This document shows, piece by piece, positions 15,831 through 17,833 of a stretch of DNA of 17,833 nucleotides. The notes under the pieces were generated by a model. It searched no databases, had not been told where the DNA came from, and saw nothing but the letters and a program-made list of their open reading frames with translations. This DNA comes from an uncultured Prevotella sp. (GTDB taxonomy: Bacteria > Bacteroidota > Bacteroidia > Bacteroidales > Bacteroidaceae): assembly GCA_934230685.1 (NCBI GenBank), contig CAKQFF010000028.1, forward strand, positions 1-17,833, given 5' to 3'. Within the stretch, counting starts at the first letter, position 1, and each line of letters starts with the position of its first letter. A program made the position numbers and the translations under genes.

Positions 15831-16463
15831 ATGGGATTTTTATCAAGATTATTTGGAAAAAAAGACGAAAATAACAAAACGGGCGGTATGGAAGACTACA
15901 TGCAGCTCGTGCGTGTGTATTTCCAGGCTTCAATAGCCGCCAACGTGGGTATCACCAATCTCGCGATGTTGCCTGACTTGAGAGTGTTCAAATCGACACT
16001 TCATGTGCAGACTATCAATAATAAGCTTGGACTTGGTGAGAAAAATGCTTGCCGCAAGATGCTGAAGGAAATTTATGGTACTGACGACAACTTCTTTAAA
16101 GAGGTGGACCAAAGCATCCGGAAAAACTGCCGCAAGATGCAGGATGTGCAGACTTACTTGGTGCAGTTCCAGGGTTTCACCCAGGATCTTATGATGCTTA
16201 TGGGCAATCTTATGAAGTTCAAGTTGCGTCTGCCTTCGGTATTTAAGAGCGCTCTCTACAAAATGACAGAGAAGACCATCGGCGAGATATTCAGCAAGAA
16301 CGACTATACTGACCCTGCTGTGCTCAAGGCTGTAGTGGCTATTCGCCAATATAACCATCGTCTAGGATTCTCACAGAAGTGGATTTCGGACTTTGTGTAT
16401 CAGGTGGTGATGCTTGCCAAGAAGGAGCCTAAGGCCGCTGACGAGGACGCATCAAAGAAATAA
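15831..16463 (+). CDS. Unrecognised helical protein beside the zapA-rny locus
   Basis: I do not recognise the family of this 210-aa protein. It begins with a short basic, hydrophobic segment (MGFLSRLFGKK) that could form an amphipathic membrane-surface helix. A Lys/Asp/Asn-rich linker follows, then a helical body rich in Met, Lys and Gln (for example YLVQFQGFTQDLMMLMGNLM). The tail is charged and disordered-looking (KKEPKAADEDASKK). There is no signal peptide, no true transmembrane helix and no catalytic motif that I can see. It has a strong promoter of its own and lies 83 bases before the 98-aa coiled-coil gene, which has its own promoter. Codon use resembles its neighbours, so it looks native and not newly acquired. 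Confidence 0.75.
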   Translation: MGFLSRLFGKKDENNKTGGMEDYMQLVRVYFQASIAANVGITNLAMLPDLRVFKSTLHVQTINNKLGLGEKNACRKMLKEIYGTDDNFFKEVDQSIRKNCRKMQDVQTYLVQFQGFTQDLMMLMGNLMKFKLRLPSVFKSALYKMTEKTIGEIFSKNDYTDPAVLKAVVAIRQYNHRLGFSQKWISDFVYQVVMLAKKEPKAADEDASKK

Positions 16464-16496
16464 TAACGAGTGTCGCGGTAAAAAACTGCAGATATT

Positions 16497-16528
16497 TTTG
16501 TGCCGTTCACAGAAATAAGTTAATTTTG
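16497..16528 (+). promoter_or_regulatory. Bacteroidota promoter for the coiled-coil-zapA(-rny) genes
   Basis: TTTG (16497-16500), a 20-base spacer and TAATTTTG (16521-16528) match the consensus exactly. Transcription would begin near 16533, only about 14 nt before the ATG at 16547. Confidence 0.7.
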
Positions 16529-16546
16529 TAAACAAATTGTAGCATA

Positions 16547-16843
16547 ATGGAAGCTGACGAGAAATCTATCGACCTTTTCACTACCCGTGTGAGGCAGATG
16601 ATACTTCAGTATAATGAACTGAAGCAGCAGAATGCTGTGCTTAATGCTACCGTGAATGAGCAAAATAATCATATTGGGAGGCTTGAGGCACAGATCGTAC
16701 AGCTGCGTAGCGACTACAACAGTCTGAAGATGGCTCGTATGCTTGAGATTACCGATGGCGATATGGCTACGGTGCAAAAGCGAATTGCCAAGCTAATACG
16801 AGATGTTGACAAGTGTATAACACTTCTCAGCGCTGACAATTAA
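16547..16843 (+). CDS. Small coiled-coil protein upstream of zapA, possible ZapB-like partner
   Basis: This 98-aa cytoplasmic protein is dominated by a coiled coil (about residues 10-65, with TTRVRQMILQYNELKQQNAV and RLEAQIVQLRSDYNSLK in heptad-like spacing). A short helical C-terminal part (about 70-98) follows. It has no membrane segment or enzyme motif. The stop lies 13 bases before the zapA start, so the two are surely co-transcribed from the promoter at 16497-16528. Its size, coiled coil and position resemble those of ZapB, the ZapA partner in enterobacteria. The role in Z-ring organisation is inference only; I see no sequence proof of homology. Confidence 0.75.
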   Translation: MEADEKSIDLFTTRVRQMILQYNELKQQNAVLNATVNEQNNHIGRLEAQIVQLRSDYNSLKMARMLEITDGDMATVQKRIAKLIRDVDKCITLLSADN

Positions 16844-16856
16844 ATTTGAATGAACA

Positions 16857-17156
16857 ATGCCAGGTGATAGTCAAGAGAAACTAAGAATAAGGCTTCATGT
16901 CTATGACACGGAGTTTCCTGTGAATATTCGTCCAGAGGACGAGCCGTTTTATAGGGATGCCGCCACGCTCATAACGAATACGATGAACGCCTATGCGTCG
17001 AGATACAAGGGACCGAACAACAAGAAGGAACTCCTGTATATGGCACTTATCGACATCGCTCTGAGATATGAGATGGAACGCGCGCGCAACGACACCAAGC
17101 CTTATGCCGACATTCTCGCGAAACTCACTTCGGAAATAGAGGAGACATTGAGGTAA
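16857..17156 (+). CDS. zapA: Cell division protein ZapA
   Basis: This 99-aa cytoplasmic protein of the ZapA family binds and bundles FtsZ filaments at the division site. The N-terminal globular part (KLRIRLHVYDTEFPVNIRPE) and the segment 'EPFYRDAATLITNTMNAYA' are typical, followed by a helix ending in ALIDIALRYEMERAR and a C-terminal coiled coil. The length is normal for the family. It follows the 98-aa coiled-coil gene by 13 bases and precedes rny by 56 AT-rich bases, with no terminator between, so rny may be on the same transcript. Confidence 0.88.
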   Translation: MPGDSQEKLRIRLHVYDTEFPVNIRPEDEPFYRDAATLITNTMNAYASRYKGPNNKKELLYMALIDIALRYEMERARNDTKPYADILAKLTSEIEETLR

Positions 17157-17212
17157 GGTTGTTGCTGAAATGAAATTGATAATTAATAAATAATAATGTA
17201 ATATATATAATA

Positions 17213-17833
17213 ATGTTAGTAGGTATAATCATCACTGCCATTGTGGCTCTCGTCGTGGGCGGAGCAGGTGGCTATACTATTTTCCGCTATGTAATAAAGG
17301 GGAAATATAATGAAATGATTGCGGCCGCCAATAAGGAGGCTGATGTTGTAAAGGAGAAAAAACTCCTTGAGGTGAAGGAGAAATTCCTTAACAAGAAGTC
17401 GGAGCTTGAGAAGGAAGTGCAGATGCGCAACCAGAAGATTCAGCAGAGCGAGAATCGACTCAAGCAGCGTGAGATCTCGCTTAACCAGCGTCAGGAGGAA
17501 CTTGGACGACGCAAGCAGGAAGTGGAGCAGAACCAACAGCGCATTGAGAACGAGAAGAAACTCATTGCCTTGAAGCAGGAAGAACTCGACAAAATGCAGA
17601 CTAAGGAACGTGAGAAACTTGAGGAACTCTCAGGGCTTAGTGCTGAGGAGGCAAAGAATCGCCTTGTGGAGAGTCTTAAGGATGAGGCTCGTACTGATGC
17701 CGCTTCTTACATCAACGAGATTATGGATGATGCCAAGCTCAATGCAAATACCCAGGCTAAGAAGATAGTTATTCAGACAATACAGCGTGTGGCAACAGAA
17801 ACTGCAATCGAGAATTCTGTAAGTGTGTTCCAT
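17213..17833 (+). CDS. rny: Ribonuclease Y, N-terminal part (3' end outside window)
   Basis: This is a membrane-anchored endoribonuclease that begins bulk mRNA decay. The first 207 codons are present and the frame is open to the window end. An N-terminal transmembrane helix (about 3-25, [19 protein letters not shown]) is followed by a long, highly charged coiled coil (about 36-150, rich in Lys, Glu and Gln). The conserved block '[20 protein letters not shown]' comes next, then the region leading to the KH domain ([20 protein letters not shown]). The KH and HD catalytic domains lie beyond the window. The ATG at 17213 gives the expected short extracytoplasmic end before the membrane helix. The upstream gap of 56 bases is very AT-rich, without a recognisable promoter or terminator. 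Confidence 0.93.
   Translation, partial: MLVGIIITAIVALVVGGAGGYTIFRYVIKGKYNEMIAAANKEADVVKEKKLLEVKEKFLNKKSELEKEVQMRNQKIQQSENRLKQREISLNQRQEELGRRKQEVEQNQQRIENEKKLIALKQEELDKMQTKEREKLEELSGLSAEEAKNRLVESLKDEARTDAASYINEIMDDAKLNANTQAKKIVIQTIQRVATETAIENSVSVFH

Noticed and set aside
17157..17212. 6S RNA gene next to zapA, as in proteobacteria
   Set aside because: The gap is only 56 AT-rich bases and cannot hold a 6S RNA.
1..17833. CRISPR array, insertion sequence or phage genes
   Set aside because: No spaced direct repeats, transposase or integrase frames, or terminal inverted repeats with target duplications were seen.

Overview
The window looks like a chromosomal segment of a Bacteroidota bacterium, most likely a Prevotella-like member of the Bacteroidales. 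The signs are Bacteroidota-type promoters (TTTG, about 20 bases, then TAnnTTTG), no strong Shine-Dalgarno sequences, a TonB-dependent receptor with an N-terminal carboxypeptidase-regulatory-like domain, a DUF4924 protein, a BT0820-type HAD protein, and a tyrosine autokinase with a long Tyr/Gly-rich tail. No tRNA, rRNA, CRISPR array, transposase or phage gene is visible. The species assignment is inference.

Region by region: (1) 1-478 is the 3' end of a sulfatase gene, closed by a very strong hairpin terminator. (2) 571-1827, minus strand, is a LysE-type exporter gene followed by a DUF4924 gene in a compact operon. (3) 2025-3005, plus strand, is a ROK-family glucokinase with its own promoter and a roughly 125-nt leader. 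(4) 3117-7904, plus strand, is a two-gene outer-membrane unit: a TonB-dependent receptor and a large lipoprotein with OB-fold-like and jelly-roll-like regions, with no SusD. (5) 7999-10400, minus strand, is a threonylcarbamoyl-AMP synthase gene followed by a CLC chloride transporter with two CBS domains. The methionyl-tRNA formyltransferase gene (10542-11516) is divergent from this pair. (6) 11658-15594, minus strand, is rfbA, a Wzc-like tyrosine autokinase and a small HAD hydrolase, which looks like a surface polysaccharide operon. (7) 15831 to the end, plus strand, is an unrecognised 210-aa helical protein, a 98-aa coiled-coil protein, ZapA and the first 207 codons of RNase Y.

Functionally most of this is core genome: translation initiation and tRNA modification (fmt, tsaC), division and RNA turnover (zapA, rny), and sugar phosphorylation (glk). 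It is interspersed with envelope functions: the sulfatase, the receptor/lipoprotein pair and capsule or exopolysaccharide control. Transcription units are separated cleanly by perfect hairpin terminators, several of them bidirectional.

No clearly novel defence or mobile system was found. The best leads are the receptor/OB-fold lipoprotein pair of unknown ligand, the repetitive tyrosine tail of the autokinase, the CLC protein with Val at the internal proton-glutamate position, the structured glk leader with a possible 17-codon ORF, and the small unknown proteins beside zapA and rny.
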